A stretch of 50,806 nt of DNA. Source: an uncultured Chlorobiaceae bacterium. Its GTDB lineage: Bacteria; Bacteroidota; Chlorobiia; Chlorobiales; Chlorobiaceae. The notes beneath the pieces are model-generated. The model did not search any database. It had not been told where the DNA came from and worked only from the letters and a program-made list of their open reading frames with translations. The DNA lies in the NCBI GenBank assembly GCA_903887845.1, contig CAISRC010000084.1, positions 1 to 50,806 on the forward strand. The letters are read 5' to 3'. The translations under genes and the position numbers were made by a program. Within the stretch, counting starts at the first letter, position 1; each line of letters starts with the position of its first letter. Below, one piece after another: positions 9,990-20,389 of the stretch.

Positions 9990-11241
9990 GCCCTCCTCCT
10001 TTTACCTGTATCCATTGAGCCTCAGCAATCAGCAGATTAGCCTCGGCATTAAGAAAATTCTTTTTAGCGCCAACAAGATTGTTTTCTATAATTACCCAGT
10101 CATTGAATTTAACAAGGCCATTCGAATATTGGGCATTGGCAATGGCGGATCGATCGATTGCCGCATCAAGCTGCTTTTTTTGAACAACAACCATCCGCCT
10201 GGCATCCTGAAAATTCTTCCAGTTTTGCTCAAGAGTATCAAAAATCTGGAGATAACCGCTTCGTTCCTGTGCATTCTGCTGGCTCAGAACAGCTCTTGCT
10301 TTGGAAACCCTCCCTCGACCGCTGCCTCCTTCATAGATCGGCACTGAAAGCGTAAAACCCGCTCTCCAATCCACGGCATTGAAAGGCCAATGATCAGGAG
10401 CACTTCGTCCGATCGATGATGTCAGGGAGAGCTGCGGTGAAAAGGCACTATTGGCAGCATCAAAAGCATAACGAGCTGCCTTTGTTTTAGCATCAAGCTG
10501 CTGAAAGAGAGGATTATTTTTAGCCAGCAAGGCGAGATCAGGTTTTTCAGCGGAAAGATCACTTGCACGGTAGGAGCCCTGCACCCTGAGAGGTTTATGG
10601 ATATCACGTCCAAGAGCTGACGCAAGTCTTGTCTGGGCCAGCGCAAAACCTCGTTCGGCCTGAGAGACTTCAAACTCCGCCTGGGCAAGATCGGCCTGGG
10701 CTTGATGAAGCGAACCGATATGTTCCTTTCCTCCCTGATAATAGAGGTTGATCAGCCGTACATTCTTCTGTCGTCGTTCGGCAATCTCAACAGTAAGACC
10801 GACAAGATCCTGCGCGAGAAGCAATTGGGTAAATGCTGACCGAAGGGCAAAACGGACATTGGCAGAAACCGCATTGAAATTATATTTCGCCGCCTTGATT
10901 GCCTCTTCGTTGCTTGCAACCTGATTAGAGGTTTTGTGACCATCAAAGAGAAGCTGCTCTGCCGACAGCGCATAAGAGCTAGAAGATGCCGCGATCCCCT
11001 GTTCTGTCGTACCGCCCTGCTGAAAGCTTGCGCCAAGACTAAGCTGTGGAAGAAGCGATCCTTCCGTTATGCGCTTGTCGGCTTCAGCCTGCTGCAAGAA
11101 TGCAAGAGCCGAAGAGAGATCGGGATGAGCTCGCCGTGTCTCGCTGACACACTGCTGCCAGGTCAGAGACTCTTCAGCCTGCAGAGGCAAAACAGCGACA
11201 AAAATAAACAGCGCCAGAAACAAATAAATTCTTGCTTTCAT
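9970..11241 (-). CDS. TolC-family outer-membrane efflux protein
   Basis: Outer-membrane channel of the exporter, 423 residues. The signal peptide ends near LQA at residue 22. Two related halves follow, each with long helices of the TolC fold (for example the stretch around RRQKNVRLINLYYQGGKEH and its counterpart around SAIANAQYSNGLVKFNDW). It is the first gene of the minus-strand operon tolC-like, macA-like, macB-like, so all three parts of a complete tripartite pump are encoded together. The upstream region is shared with the divergent ABC-F gene (230 bases). Confidence 0.88.
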   Translation of the reverse strand: MKARIYLFLALFIFVAVLPLQAEESLTWQQCVSETRRAHPDLSSALAFLQQAEADKRITEGSLLPQLSLGASFQQGGTTEQGIAASSSSYALSAEQLLFDGHKTSNQVASNEEAIKAAKYNFNAVSANVRFALRSAFTQLLLAQDLVGLTVEIAERRQKNVRLINLYYQGGKEHIGSLHQAQADLAQAEFEVSQAERGFALAQTRLASALGRDIHKPLRVQGSYRASDLSAEKPDLALLAKNNPLFQQLDAKTKAARYAFDAANSAFSPQLSLTSSIGRSAPDHWPFNAVDWRAGFTLSVPIYEGGSGRGRVSKARAVLSQQNAQERSGYLQIFDTLEQNWKNFQDARRMVVVQKKQLDAAIDRSAIANAQYSNGLVKFNDWVIIENNLVGAKKNFLNAEANLLIAEAQWIQVKGGGLDDQQE

Positions 11242-11472
11242 TGCAGAAATGTCAAGTCAGCACCATGAAGTAACCATACCTCACCATTTTAATAAATCTT
11301 ACATAAGTAGGACGTTCTTTTCCATATAACCTTGCACTTTATGAAAGAATTAATAACACCTGAGAATAGCCGCCGATTCATCTCATAAAGCTTTCATGAA
11401 AAATCGTATCTTTTCCCCCGTGTTATAGAATTATTTCAATGATGACGATTATTTCTACAAGGCCTTTTTATC

Positions 11473-13431
11473 ATGCTCGAAGCCAGAAACCTTTCCCTCA
11501 GCGTGGGAACAAAACAACTCCTGACCGATACCTCATTCCGCATTGGAGATAAAGACCATGTCAGTCTTGTCGGTCTTAACGGAACGGGAAAAACAACACT
11601 CCTGCGCCTCATAAGCGGCCCAACAACCGATTCAGCCCTGATAACCAATGGGCAGTTTCTCAAATCGGCAGACACAACCATTGGTTATCTCCCCCAGGAA
11701 ATATCTTTTGAGGCCGATCTGGAGAAAACTGCTCTGCAGTATGCTCTTCAGGCAAACGCCCGACTGTTCGAACTCTCGGAAAAAATAACCCGGATGGAAC
11801 ACGAACTGGCGCTTCCGGAACAGGATTATGAAAGCGAAGCCTATCACCTCCTGATTGAGCGTTTTTCTGATGCAATGCACGAATTTGAACATCTCGGCGG
11901 CTACACTATGCAGTCAGATGCTGAAAAAGTTCTTGCTGGACTTGGTTTCAGTGAAATAGATTTTCATAAAAAGGTTAAGGCTTTTTCAGGAGGCTGGCAG
12001 ATGCGTCTTCATATAACCAAGCTCCTTCTGCAGAATCCAACACTTTTGTTGCTTGATGAGCCAACAAACCATCTTGACATCGATTCGCTCCGATGGCTTG
12101 AAAATTATCTTCTTAATTATGAGCACAGCTATGTCATTGTCTCACACGATCGATTTTTTCTTGACAAGCTTACAACAAAAACGCTTGAAATTGCTTTTGA
12201 GCGTATCAACGAATACAAGGGAAACTACTCCTACTATGAAACGGAGAAGGCTGAACGATATGAATTGATGATGGGCAAATATGAGAATGACCTGAAAAAA
12301 ATGGAGGAGCTGAAAGCATTTGTTGACCGGTTCCGCTATAAAGCCACAAAAGCAAGGCAGGCGCAGAGTCGCCTCAGGCAGATGGAGAAAATGGAAAAAA
12401 ACCTCCAGTCACCCGAAGAGGATCTCTCCCGAATTTCCTTCCGATTTCCTAAAGCAAATCCTTCCGGACGGGAAGTGATGCGCCTTGAAGGGGTTAAAAA
12501 AGCCTATCTGCTCCCCGATGGAACAAAAAAGCAGGTATTGAACGGTATTGATCTCGAGGTCATGCGCGGTGACCGTATCGCTATAGTCGGATCGAACGGT
12601 GCAGGAAAAACAACCTTCTGTAAAATTCTTGCCGGAGAGATTGATTTTGACGGCAAACTGACTATGGGTCACAATGTTACCCTGAATTACTTTGCACAGC
12701 ATCAGACAGAAAACCTCTCCCCCGACAAAAGCATCTACCTGGAGATGATGGATTCCGCGCCTTCATCAGAAGCCCAGAAAAAGGTGCGGGACATTCTCGG
12801 CTGTTTTCTCTTCAGCGGTGACGCTGTCAACAAAAAAATAAGAGTACTCTCAGGAGGAGAGAAATCAAGGGTCGCCCTCGCTAAAATCCTGCTGCAGGCA
12901 TCGAATCTCTTGATTATGGATGAACCAACCAATCATCTCGACATGCGCTCAAAAGAGATGTTGATCGACTCCCTTGAATACTACGACGGCACACTGCTGA
13001 TTGTCAGCCATGATCGCTATTTTCTCGACAGCCTTGTAAACAAGGTAGTTGAAATAAAGGGGGGCTCATTGCAGCTCCACCTCGGGACTTATGCCGAATA
13101 TCTCGAAAAAGCAGAGAAAGCCATTGAAGCCGAGCGCCAGCAAGAGATCGCAGCAAAACAGAAAAACCAGAGTACCGCAGCAAAAACAACCGAAAAAGAA
13201 AAAGAACAGGCAAAGAAGAGCGCAGCATCCAAAAAGAACAAGAAAAAAATTGATGAAATCGAACAGAAAATAAACCGACTTGAGCAAAAGAAAGAGTCGA
13301 TTGAAACCATAATGGCAACAGAAGATTTCTACAAAAAAAGCAAGGAAGAAAACGCAAAAGTCCTTGATGGATATCATGCACTGTGCAACGAGCTGAATGC
13401 GCTCTTTGCTGAATGGGAAAAGCTCTCCTGA
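11473..13431 (+). CDS. ABC-F family ATPase (ribosome-associated type)
   Basis: A soluble tandem ABC ATPase of 652 residues with no membrane segments, typical of ABC-F proteins that act on ribosomes (EttA, Uup, YheS, antibiotic-protection types). Domain 1 has Walker [10 protein letters not shown] and Walker [13 protein letters not shown]. Domain 2 has [24 protein letters not shown] and [12 protein letters not shown]. Between them is the charged helical linker ([19 protein letters not shown] onward) that reaches the tRNA site in ABC-F proteins. The C-terminus, from about 540, is a long Lys/Glu-rich coiled coil as in Uup and YheS. It is divergent from the exporter operon. The sequence does not show which ABC-F subgroup it belongs to or whether it gives drug resistance. 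Confidence 0.9.
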   Translation: MLEARNLSLSVGTKQLLTDTSFRIGDKDHVSLVGLNGTGKTTLLRLISGPTTDSALITNGQFLKSADTTIGYLPQEISFEADLEKTALQYALQANARLFELSEKITRMEHELALPEQDYESEAYHLLIERFSDAMHEFEHLGGYTMQSDAEKVLAGLGFSEIDFHKKVKAFSGGWQMRLHITKLLLQNPTLLLLDEPTNHLDIDSLRWLENYLLNYEHSYVIVSHDRFFLDKLTTKTLEIAFERINEYKGNYSYYETEKAERYELMMGKYENDLKKMEELKAFVDRFRYKATKARQAQSRLRQMEKMEKNLQSPEEDLSRISFRFPKANPSGREVMRLEGVKKAYLLPDGTKKQVLNGIDLEVMRGDRIAIVGSNGAGKTTFCKILAGEIDFDGKLTMGHNVTLNYFAQHQTENLSPDKSIYLEMMDSAPSSEAQKKVRDILGCFLFSGDAVNKKIRVLSGGEKSRVALAKILLQASNLLIMDEPTNHLDMRSKEMLIDSLEYYDGTLLIVSHDRYFLDSLVNKVVEIKGGSLQLHLGTYAEYLEKAEKAIEAERQQEIAAKQKNQSTAAKTTEKEKEQAKKSAASKKNKKKIDEIEQKINRLEQKKESIETIMATEDFYKKSKEENAKVLDGYHALCNELNALFAEWEKLS

Positions 13432-13451
13432 CAGGGTATTTCACACTTGAG

Positions 13452-14585
13452 TTAAATTTTTGCCCAGCGGTGAAGCTTGTCTGATTTTCTGCCTGCCTGC
13501 AACACTTTCTGGATCATAAGGCCATCAGAAAACCCTGCGGCGTCATGCAGTGTTCTTTCATTGTTCTTGAGCGCCTTGACAATCCGGTTTGCAAGAAAGG
13601 CGAAACCGACAGCAAATATTCCATGCACGGCAAGTGATGACTGCCGGATTTTTTCCTGCAAAACCAGCTCATCCCATGCAAGCATCGGTTCAACCAGCTT
13701 CCAGCGGGGTGCATCAATGAGGCTGCGCCCCCCTTTAGCGTTGTCGTTGTCAACTTCCCAGAGCCTTCCGGCACCATCAAGCCTGATGGTTTTGAGGCTG
13801 CCGACCACTTCAAATGAAAACCAGGTGTAGGCGCCAACGGTTGTAACATGCATCAGCGAGGAGCTGCCAAGGGCTACGGATGAGGCCCCGAACTTCATCA
13901 TCATAGCAAAATGGTCATCCGACGTAACTGCACATGGCTTACCTGACTTGTCGGGTCGAAACGGAATGCTGGTCGCGAGATTACATGATACCCCCGAAAT
14001 TTCTCCAACAAGAAACCGGTTCATATCGATCAAATGAGAACCGATGGCACCGAGAGCTCCCCCGCCTTTTTCAGCATCACACCACCATGACCAGGGCATC
14101 TCGGGTCTGTTGCGACTGGCAAGATTGACCACTGAGCGGACTTCATACACTTTGCCTATTTCACCCCCATCAATCATCTGTTTCATGCAGGATACTGCAG
14201 GATGAAATCTGAGCTGATGGTCAAGAAGTGCAAAACCAGGAGCTGTGGATGCGACATCAACCATGGATGCTGCATCATCTACATTGAGTGCAAAGGGTTT
14301 TTCACAAAGCACACTCTTGCCGCTTTCCAGCACGCCGGTCACCATCTCAGTATGCAGATAAGTCGGCGTCGTGACGCAGATAAGGTCAAGATCACACTGC
14401 AACAAGTCGCGCCAGTCGGCAAAACCCTTGCTGATATCAAACATCTTCATGAACTTAAGGCGGTGCTGCTCAGTAGGACTTGCCACGGCTGAAAGCTCAA
14501 CATTGTCCATCAGTGAAAATGCCGGTGCCTGAGCCACCTTTGCCCAGCCGCTTCCGATAAACCCTATTTTTATCTTTTTTGTCAT
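13452..14585 (-). CDS. Gfo/Idh/MocA family NAD(P)-dependent oxidoreductase
   Basis: A 377-residue protein with an N-terminal Rossmann fold ([13 protein letters not shown], residues 7-19) and the family signature CEKPFALN that holds the catalytic lysine. The C-terminal alpha/beta domain includes [18 protein letters not shown], where the His lies in the usual active-site position. Family members oxidise or reduce sugars, inositols or tetrapyrrole-like compounds, and the substrate cannot be deduced here. The gene is convergent with the ABC-F gene (20-base gap) and lies downstream of hemN on the same strand, separated by a terminator-like hairpin. It is therefore probably transcribed separately. 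Confidence 0.85.
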   Translation of the reverse strand: MTKKIKIGFIGSGWAKVAQAPAFSLMDNVELSAVASPTEQHRLKFMKMFDISKGFADWRDLLQCDLDLICVTTPTYLHTEMVTGVLESGKSVLCEKPFALNVDDAASMVDVASTAPGFALLDHQLRFHPAVSCMKQMIDGGEIGKVYEVRSVVNLASRNRPEMPWSWWCDAEKGGGALGAIGSHLIDMNRFLVGEISGVSCNLATSIPFRPDKSGKPCAVTSDDHFAMMMKFGASSVALGSSSLMHVTTVGAYTWFSFEVVGSLKTIRLDGAGRLWEVDNDNAKGGRSLIDAPRWKLVEPMLAWDELVLQEKIRQSSLAVHGIFAVGFAFLANRIVKALKNNERTLHDAAGFSDGLMIQKVLQAGRKSDKLHRWAKI

Positions 14586-14596
14586 AAAACGGACAT

Positions 14597-14624
14597 AAAA
14601 AAAGGGCGACCAAGATCACCCTTT
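14597..14624 (-). terminator. Intrinsic terminator of hemN
   Basis: Read on the minus strand after hemN, AAAGGGTGA (14624-14616) pairs with TCGCCCTTT (14609-14601) with one mismatch, followed by a run of T. It lies directly downstream of the hemN stop. Confidence 0.7.
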
Positions 14625-14647
14625 ATAGTTACAGAGCACCCTTACGG

Positions 14648-16066
14648 TCAGCTACTCGTTTGTAATTTTGCAAGGCGAGCTTTTTCGATATAAGTCTTCT
14701 GGATATCACGCGACACATTGTAAGCCTTCGAAAGGCTGTCGGAGCTCCACAACCTTGCGTCAAAAGCCATACAGATATTTCTGAGAAAAGGAATACCAAC
14801 CTCCGTGACACGAACACTCTTGTCACCCAAAATAACCAGCCCGTCGTTCTCCATGTCTTCAAGGCGGTAGAGAGCAATATCAAGTTCTTCAGTATAGAGC
14901 TTCGGATCTGCCCAGGAGGTCTCCTGTTTGCACATCAGGTTGAGAATGTGACGGCGGAGCACAAGATCTTCATCAGTCAACAGGTGTCCACGGTGCAGCG
15001 GAAAACGGCCTTCGTTCACCACTTTGATATAGTCTGCATCATCGCGTTCATTCTGTGCAAAAGCGTACCAGGTATCGCTGATAGAGGATGAACCAAGCGC
15101 GAGCATCATCTGTGTGGTATTTTCGGTATAACCCATGAAGTTGCGATGCAGTGTCCCGTTTTTTGCAGCAATATAAAGAGCGTCTCCCTCTATAGCGAAA
15201 TGATCCATGCCAATTTCGTGATAGCCTATAGATTCAAGCATGGCACTGCCTTTGTCGTAGAGTTCCTGCTTTACGTCTCCGACCGGCAAATCTTCTTCTT
15301 TAAACTTTCGTTGCCCTTCGTACATGTGAGGGTTGTGCCCATAAGCATAAAAGGCGAGGCGATCGGGCTTCAGCTCCATCACCTTCTGAATGGTATCGGT
15401 AATCGTAGCCATCGTCTGCTTTGGCAGTCCATAGACAAGGTCAAAATTGATTGAAGTAAAGCCTATTTCACGGGCCAGATCGATCTTCTCCTTGACCAGC
15501 TCGAATGACTGGAGACGATTAATCTCCTGCTGAACCACCGGGTCAAAATCCTGGATTCCAAAACTCATGCGCCGGAAACCAACACTGTACAGCGCTTCAA
15601 GGTGCGCTTTTGAGGTTGACTTGGGATTGGTCTCAAAGCTGAACATGTAGTTGTCCATCTTGTTGACATTCTTGCAGATACCTTCAACAAGCCTGACAAG
15701 ATTTTCAGGACTGAAAAAAGTTGGTGTACCGCCGCCAATGTGCAGCTCCTTGACATTGAGCCTGCCGGGAAAAACATCAGTGTACATCTTCCACTCTTTG
15801 AGCAAAGCCTCAAGGTAGGGTGTCTCAAAGGAGTGATCAAGGGTACGGTGAGCATTACAACCGCAGAAGTAGCAGTGATTCTCACAGTAGGGAATATGAA
15901 TATACAGACTGATGCCGGTGGTCTCGTTACTGTCGTTAAAGCCTTTAACCATCGCCTCTTTCCATTGCTCCTGGGTAACACCATCAGTGCTCCATGAAGG
16001 AATGGTAGGATAACTGGTGTATCGGGGACCGGGATTACTGTACTTTACTGCGAGATTGGTTGCCAT
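14648..16066 (-). CDS. hemN: Oxygen-independent coproporphyrinogen III oxidase
   Basis: Radical SAM enzyme that converts coproporphyrinogen III to protoporphyrinogen IX without oxygen, needed for haem and bacteriochlorophyll in an anaerobe. From the chosen start the iron-sulfur motif [11 protein letters not shown] lies at residues 61-71, and GGGTPTFF follows. The length of about 472 residues fits HemN (E. coli 457). An alternative TTG start six codons upstream (16084) is less likely: the sequence GAGGAAGAG just before the ATG at 16066 is a good ribosome binding site and would fall inside the longer frame. It is divergent from purE. Confidence 0.93.
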   Translation of the reverse strand: MATNLAVKYSNPGPRYTSYPTIPSWSTDGVTQEQWKEAMVKGFNDSNETTGISLYIHIPYCENHCYFCGCNAHRTLDHSFETPYLEALLKEWKMYTDVFPGRLNVKELHIGGGTPTFFSPENLVRLVEGICKNVNKMDNYMFSFETNPKSTSKAHLEALYSVGFRRMSFGIQDFDPVVQQEINRLQSFELVKEKIDLAREIGFTSINFDLVYGLPKQTMATITDTIQKVMELKPDRLAFYAYGHNPHMYEGQRKFKEEDLPVGDVKQELYDKGSAMLESIGYHEIGMDHFAIEGDALYIAAKNGTLHRNFMGYTENTTQMMLALGSSSISDTWYAFAQNERDDADYIKVVNEGRFPLHRGHLLTDEDLVLRRHILNLMCKQETSWADPKLYTEELDIALYRLEDMENDGLVILGDKSVRVTEVGIPFLRNICMAFDARLWSSDSLSKAYNVSRDIQKTYIEKARLAKLQTSS

Positions 16067-16254
16067 TGTTCTCTTCCTCAACAAGGATTATTTTTTTAAA
16101 TTCATTCTCGTGAAAATACATAAAACTCGGCAATTTCATAAATCATTAGCCCATACCCGGCTTGAAATCATTGTTTCCCTGAGCTGCCAATATGTCGCCC
16201 CGCTGTGCTTGCCAGAGGACTCGAACAAAAATAATTAATCAGAAGTGCCATTAT

Positions 16255-16779
16255 ATGAGACAGAAAACAGATAAAAACAGGCCGGTTGTCGGCATCATTA
16301 TGGGTTCAGACTCGGATTTCGATATCATGAGGGAGGCCGCAGATACTCTTGATGATTTTCATATTGCCTCAGAGATCTCGGTTATTTCAGCCCATCGGAC
16401 ACCACAAGATCTTGAACAATATGCCTCTTCGGCCATCGAACGCGGACTGAAGGTAATTATTGCCGGAGCTGGAGGCGCGGCGCACCTTCCCGGTGTTACG
16501 GCCGCCATGACGGTACTGCCGGTTATCGGTGTTCCGATTTTCAGCAAGAAACTCAACGGGCAGGACTCGCTCTACTCTATTGTGCAAATGCCGGCAGGTA
16601 TACCTGTGGCCACCGTCGGGATAGACAATGCCCGCAATGCAGCACTGCTTGCTGTTCAGATTCTTGCCCTGTCCGATGACGTTCTGATGGCGGACCTGCT
16701 TGAGTTCCGGAAGAAACTTGCCGAGGCATCGCGCCAGAAAACAGGAAAAATCAGAGAAAAGCTCAATGCAAAAAGCTGA
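16255..16779 (+). CDS. purE: N5-carboxyaminoimidazole ribonucleotide mutase
   Basis: Purine pathway enzyme that rearranges N5-CAIR to CAIR. The 174 residues contain the PurE signatures [10 protein letters not shown] (15-24) and SAHRTP (45-50), and the substrate loop [11 protein letters not shown]. The frame is open further upstream to 16192, but those codons look non-coding, and the ATG at 16255 gives the normal family N-terminus. purK is not adjacent. The 3' end overlaps the start of the cupin gene by 14 bases. Confidence 0.92.
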   Translation: MRQKTDKNRPVVGIIMGSDSDFDIMREAADTLDDFHIASEISVISAHRTPQDLEQYASSAIERGLKVIIAGAGGAAHLPGVTAAMTVLPVIGVPIFSKKLNGQDSLYSIVQMPAGIPVATVGIDNARNAALLAVQILALSDDVLMADLLEFRKKLAEASRQKTGKIREKLNAKS

Positions 16780-17269
16780 ATTCTGGATAGAGAGCCTGAA
16801 GCTTGCACCCCATCCTGAAGGTGGCTTTTATCGTGAAACCTGGCGGAGCAGCGGATCGTATTCCTTTGCCAAAAACAGCAGTTTCAACGGCGTGCGTTCT
16901 TATGCGACAGCCATCTATTACCTGCTGAAAGGCGCTGAGTACTCCAGACTGCACAAGATTAAATCCGATGAACTCTGGTTTTTCCATGCAGGTGATCCAC
17001 TAACGGTGCATGTTTTTCCCGAAACAGGGCAACCTGCTTTATTTATTCTTGGGCATTCACCTGAAAAGGAGCAAGTACTACAAGCATGGGTGCCCGCCGG
17101 GGCATCGTTTGGAGCCTGTCTGGATGATGCCGCTAAGGCTGATCATTACGCTCTGGTCAGTTGTGTTGTGGCGCCCGGGTTTGATTTCAGTGACTTTATC
17201 TTTGCCGACAGAGATGTCCTTCTCAAAACATTTCCGCAGCACGCCTCCATTATCGAACGCCTCACCTGA
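16766..17269 (+). CDS. DUF985 cupin protein
   Basis: A 167-residue single-domain cupin of the DUF985 family. It shows the typical opening [18 protein letters not shown], then [20 protein letters not shown], where the His and Glu sit in the cupin metal-binding positions. PAGASFGAC and [10 protein letters not shown] follow near the end. Its reaction is not established. The open frame starts at 16700, but [11 protein letters not shown] at 16766 gives the family start. It overlaps purE by 14 bases and is probably co-transcribed with it. A link to purine synthesis is not otherwise evident. Confidence 0.82.
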   Translation: MQKAEFWIESLKLAPHPEGGFYRETWRSSGSYSFAKNSSFNGVRSYATAIYYLLKGAEYSRLHKIKSDELWFFHAGDPLTVHVFPETGQPALFILGHSPEKEQVLQAWVPAGASFGACLDDAAKADHYALVSCVVAPGFDFSDFIFADRDVLLKTFPQHASIIERLT

Positions 17270-17411
17270 TTGCCTTAATCAAATCCGGAAGAGATGCGGA
17301 AATTTCTTTCTTTTTTTTACTTTAAGCCATTTTCTGTTGGTATCACGTTATCTTGCGATACAAGTAAATGCAGAAAGAGTTCAAGTATTCTATTAAACGG
17401 TAACACGGGAA

Positions 17412-18719
17412 ATGAAAAAGAGGGTTGTAATTGTAGGCGGTGGATTTGCAGGGCTCAATGCCGCCAGGGTTTTGGGAAATAAACCCGATATCGAGGTTAC
17501 CCTCATCGACAGAAAAAACTACCATCTGTTTCAGCCGCTCCTTTATCAGGTGGCTATGGCCGCTCTGGGAGAGGGCGATATTGCCGCACCGTTGAGAAAT
17601 ATGCTGGCAAACGACCAGAACATAACCGTCTTCAAGGGTGCTGTGGAGCGCGTTGATATTGAAAACAGAATTGTTGTTACCGATTTCAGCGATCTTCCTT
17701 ACGATTACCTTATTCTGGCCTGCGGGGTTCAACACCACTATTTCGGCCACAACGAGTGGGAAGAGTTTGCTCCAGGCCTTAAAACTCTTGCCCAGGCAAA
17801 AGAGATCCGCCGCCGGGTTATGGAAGCCTATGAATGCGCTGAAAGGACAAACGATTTCGTTGAACGCAAGAAGCTCCTTACTTTTGTCATTGTAGGCGGA
17901 GGGCCGACCGGTGTGGAGCTTGCTGGATCAATTGGAGAAATGAGCCGGTACACGCTTTCAAAATTTTACAGGAATATCGACCCGAAACTGACCAGAATTT
18001 TTATTGTTGAAGCTGCACCGCGCATTCTCGGTTCATTTTCACCTGATCTGGCCAGCAAAGCCACACGTTCGCTTGAGAAACTCGGTGTGCAAGTCTGGAC
18101 AAACAGCATGGTCAGCGATGTTGATGCTGATGGAGTGCAAATCGGTAATGAACGCATTGAGGCTGCAACGGTACTTTGGGCGGCTGGCGTTACCGCTATT
18201 GGAATTGGCAAAACCATGACCGGAGTGGAGACCGATCAGATAGGTCGAATCGTTGTCGGTGAAGATCTCAGTATTCCAGGGCATCCCGAAATATTTGTCG
18301 GAGGCGACCTTGCTCACTTTGTTGCTCAAAACGGAAACCCCTTGCCCGGACTTGCTCCGGTTGCTTTTCAGCAGGGAAGATTCATTGGAAGAAATATTCT
18401 GCTTGATCTCAAAACCAAGTCAAGAAAAGCATTCCGATACAGGGATAAAGGACAAATGGCAACCATCGGAAAAAACAAGGCCATTGTTGAGTTCGGCAGT
18501 CTGAAGTTTGATGGTATATTGGCATGGTTCACCTGGCTGCTGGTGCATATTTATTTTCTGACAAGCTTCCGCCATAAAGTTTTTGTGTTACTGCAGTGGG
18601 GATGGTCATATTTCACGTTCAGTTATGGTGCTCGCCTGATAGTCAACCGGGAATGGAGATTCTATCCTGATGCAGACCTGTTTGCACATCGTACTGAAAA
18701 AAAGGAGAAGAGGTGCTGA
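17412..18719 (+). CDS. ndh: Type II NADH:quinone oxidoreductase (NDH-2)
   Basis: A 435-residue flavoprotein expected to pass electrons from NADH to quinone without pumping protons. The FAD site is VVIVGGGFAGLNAA (5-18). The NAD site is FVIVGGGPTGVELAGSIGE, and the second FAD motif is IFVGGDLAH. The C-terminal region (about 355-410) has hydrophobic, Trp-rich helices suited to membrane attachment. A possible ribosome binding site (CGGGAA) precedes the ATG. The 3' end overlaps a small membrane-protein gene by seven bases. In a photosynthetic anaerobe it may balance NAD(H) with the menaquinone pool; that is inference. Confidence 0.9.
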   Translation: MKKRVVIVGGGFAGLNAARVLGNKPDIEVTLIDRKNYHLFQPLLYQVAMAALGEGDIAAPLRNMLANDQNITVFKGAVERVDIENRIVVTDFSDLPYDYLILACGVQHHYFGHNEWEEFAPGLKTLAQAKEIRRRVMEAYECAERTNDFVERKKLLTFVIVGGGPTGVELAGSIGEMSRYTLSKFYRNIDPKLTRIFIVEAAPRILGSFSPDLASKATRSLEKLGVQVWTNSMVSDVDADGVQIGNERIEAATVLWAAGVTAIGIGKTMTGVETDQIGRIVVGEDLSIPGHPEIFVGGDLAHFVAQNGNPLPGLAPVAFQQGRFIGRNILLDLKTKSRKAFRYRDKGQMATIGKNKAIVEFGSLKFDGILAWFTWLLVHIYFLTSFRHKVFVLLQWGWSYFTFSYGARLIVNREWRFYPDADLFAHRTEKKEKRC

Positions 18720-18922
18720 AAAACATTTCTGCCGCAAAAATCACTGGCTTGTTACTTGGAATAACATTTATCGGCATAGCTCTTTATCTTTTCTTGTTCC
18801 CTCATGCAGCACCTGCTGTAGCAAGAAAAGATCTTAACCATTATGTACTCCTTACAGGTTCTTATGGGATATGGAGGATCATTCGCGTCTCCATGACCTG
18901 GAAAAATGCACAATCATTATAA
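18713..18922 (+). CDS. Small membrane protein coupled to NDH-2
   Basis: A 69-residue protein with one strong membrane segment (about residues 10-29) and a second, weaker hydrophobic stretch near 44-55. The GTG start at 18713 is preceded by AAAGGAGAAGAG, a strong ribosome binding site placed inside the end of the NDH-2 gene, and the two reading frames overlap by seven bases. Such coupling suggests that it is made with NDH-2 in fixed proportion. I do not recognise a family. Confidence 0.7.
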   Translation: MLKNISAAKITGLLLGITFIGIALYLFLFPHAAPAVARKDLNHYVLLTGSYGIWRIIRVSMTWKNAQSL

Positions 18923-18957
18923 TTATAATCAAATGTTAATAACGGTTAGAACACAGC

Positions 18958-20160
18958 ATGAAACCACTACCCGTAACACAGGAAACTGAACAGAAGCTTT
19001 TTTTTCATAATTATGCCCGCCTCCCCATAGCAGTGACGCATGGCGAAGGAGTCTGGCTCGTCAGCGACAAAGGAATCCGCTATCTCGACATGATTGCAGG
19101 CATTGGTGTCAATGCCCTTGGATATGGCGACAACCGTCTTGTTGAGGCAATCAGCAACCAGGCAGCAAAGCTCATTCACGCATCGAACCTTTTTATGATG
19201 CATCCGCAGTTTGAACTGGCTGAAAAGCTGCTCGAGCTATCGGGCTTATCGAAGGTCTTTTTTGCCAACAGCGGGACTGAGGCCATTGAAGCTGCCATAA
19301 AAATGGCAAGAAAATGGGCGGGTCAGTTTAGAGTACCAGAAAAAAAAAAGGTGCTGTCACTGAGCAACTGCTTCCATGGCAGAACGTACGGAGCCATGTC
19401 GCTGACCGCAAAAGCAAAATATGTCGACGGATTTGAACCGCTGCTTCCGGAGACAGGCATGATTGGTTTTAACGATATTGCTGACCTTGAAGCGAAGGTG
19501 TCCGACAAAACTGCCGCTGTTTTTGTTGAAGTGATACAGGGCGAGGGTGGCATTCACCGGATTTCACAACCATTTATTGACCGGTTAAAAGAGCTTCGTG
19601 AGCAATACAACTTCCTGATTGTCGCTGATGAAATTCAGGCTGGCTGCGGAAGAACCGGGACATTCTTCAGCTATACGCCGCTCAATGCCGAGCCTGATCT
19701 TGTCTGTCTTGCCAAACCGCTTGGCGGCGGCCTGCCCTTGTCAGCCGTTATCGGCAGTGAGAAAGTGGCGGATGTGCTGAGTTATGGCAACCACGGCACC
19801 ACCTTTGGCGGCAACCCTGTTGCATGCGCAGCAGGAATTGCCATGATCAACGCCATCCGGGAAGACAACCTGATGGAAAATGCCAAAACCATTGGTAAAT
19901 ACATGAATGATGAGCTGCAGAAGCTGGCAGCGAAACACTCCCGGATTCTTGAAATCCGTCAGTATGGCCTGATGATAGGTATCACGGTCAACAAGGAGGC
20001 AAAATATTATGTCGGCAAAGCACTGGAAAAACAGGTGCTCGTCAACGCCACCAGCGTTAACGTTATCAGACTTCTTCCTCCCCTGACCATCAGCCGGGAA
20101 GATGCTCAACACTGTATCACAACACTCGATGAAATCTTCACTGAAGAAGACGCAGAATAA
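18958..20160 (+). CDS. argD: Acetylornithine aminotransferase (class III PLP)
   Basis: A 400-residue class III aminotransferase that makes N-acetylornithine in arginine synthesis, and possibly succinyl-diaminopimelate for lysine synthesis. Motifs include the substrate/PLP region [16 protein letters not shown], the glycine-rich [12 protein letters not shown], the PLP aspartate in [13 protein letters not shown] and the Schiff-base lysine in [15 protein letters not shown]. Length and motifs fit ArgD better than the GABA or ornithine aminotransferases, which are longer. It overlaps the next small gene by 32 bases. Confidence 0.88.
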   Translation: MKPLPVTQETEQKLFFHNYARLPIAVTHGEGVWLVSDKGIRYLDMIAGIGVNALGYGDNRLVEAISNQAAKLIHASNLFMMHPQFELAEKLLELSGLSKVFFANSGTEAIEAAIKMARKWAGQFRVPEKKKVLSLSNCFHGRTYGAMSLTAKAKYVDGFEPLLPETGMIGFNDIADLEAKVSDKTAAVFVEVIQGEGGIHRISQPFIDRLKELREQYNFLIVADEIQAGCGRTGTFFSYTPLNAEPDLVCLAKPLGGGLPLSAVIGSEKVADVLSYGNHGTTFGGNPVACAAGIAMINAIREDNLMENAKTIGKYMNDELQKLAAKHSRILEIRQYGLMIGITVNKEAKYYVGKALEKQVLVNATSVNVIRLLPPLTISREDAQHCITTLDEIFTEEDAE

Positions 20161-20389
20161 ACCTGCTGAAAAAAAGGCAACCGCAATGCCCCTTGAAGCC
20201 ATTAACTATCTCATGATTGCTCTTGGGGCGCTGGTAATTGCCGGAAGCTACTGGGGAATGTACCTGGAAAAATCAGTTGATGGCTTGTTCGCCCTTTTTA
20301 TCAGTCCAGTTACCCTTGTCGGGGCCTATGTCTGGATTATCTTTGCGGTGCTCTATAGGCCAAAAGCACAAAAAACGCGGCAGGGTTAA
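20129..20389 (+). CDS. Two-helix membrane protein resembling DUF3098
   Basis: About 86 residues: a Lys-rich N-terminal tail, then two membrane segments ([20 protein letters not shown], and from about 51 [19 protein letters not shown]) and a basic C-terminus. The arrangement resembles DUF3098 proteins of the Bacteroidetes/Chlorobi group, whose role is unknown. Three starts are possible: ATG 20102, ATG 20129, or ATG 20186, which has an AAGG just upstream and removes the overlap with argD. The C-terminal end overlaps the convergent tonB gene by four bases. Confidence 0.65.
   Translation: MKSSLKKTQNKPAEKKATAMPLEAINYLMIALGALVIAGSYWGMYLEKSVDGLFALFISPVTLVGAYVWIIFAVLYRPKAQKTRQG

Noticed and set aside
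9850-10347. 165-codon plus-strand frame over the macA/tolC junction
   Set aside because: Antisense to two clear genes; no recognisable protein features.
13004-13444. Phe/Leu-rich minus-strand frames that look like membrane proteins
   Set aside because: They are the complement of the Lys/Glu-rich coiled coil of the ABC-F gene.
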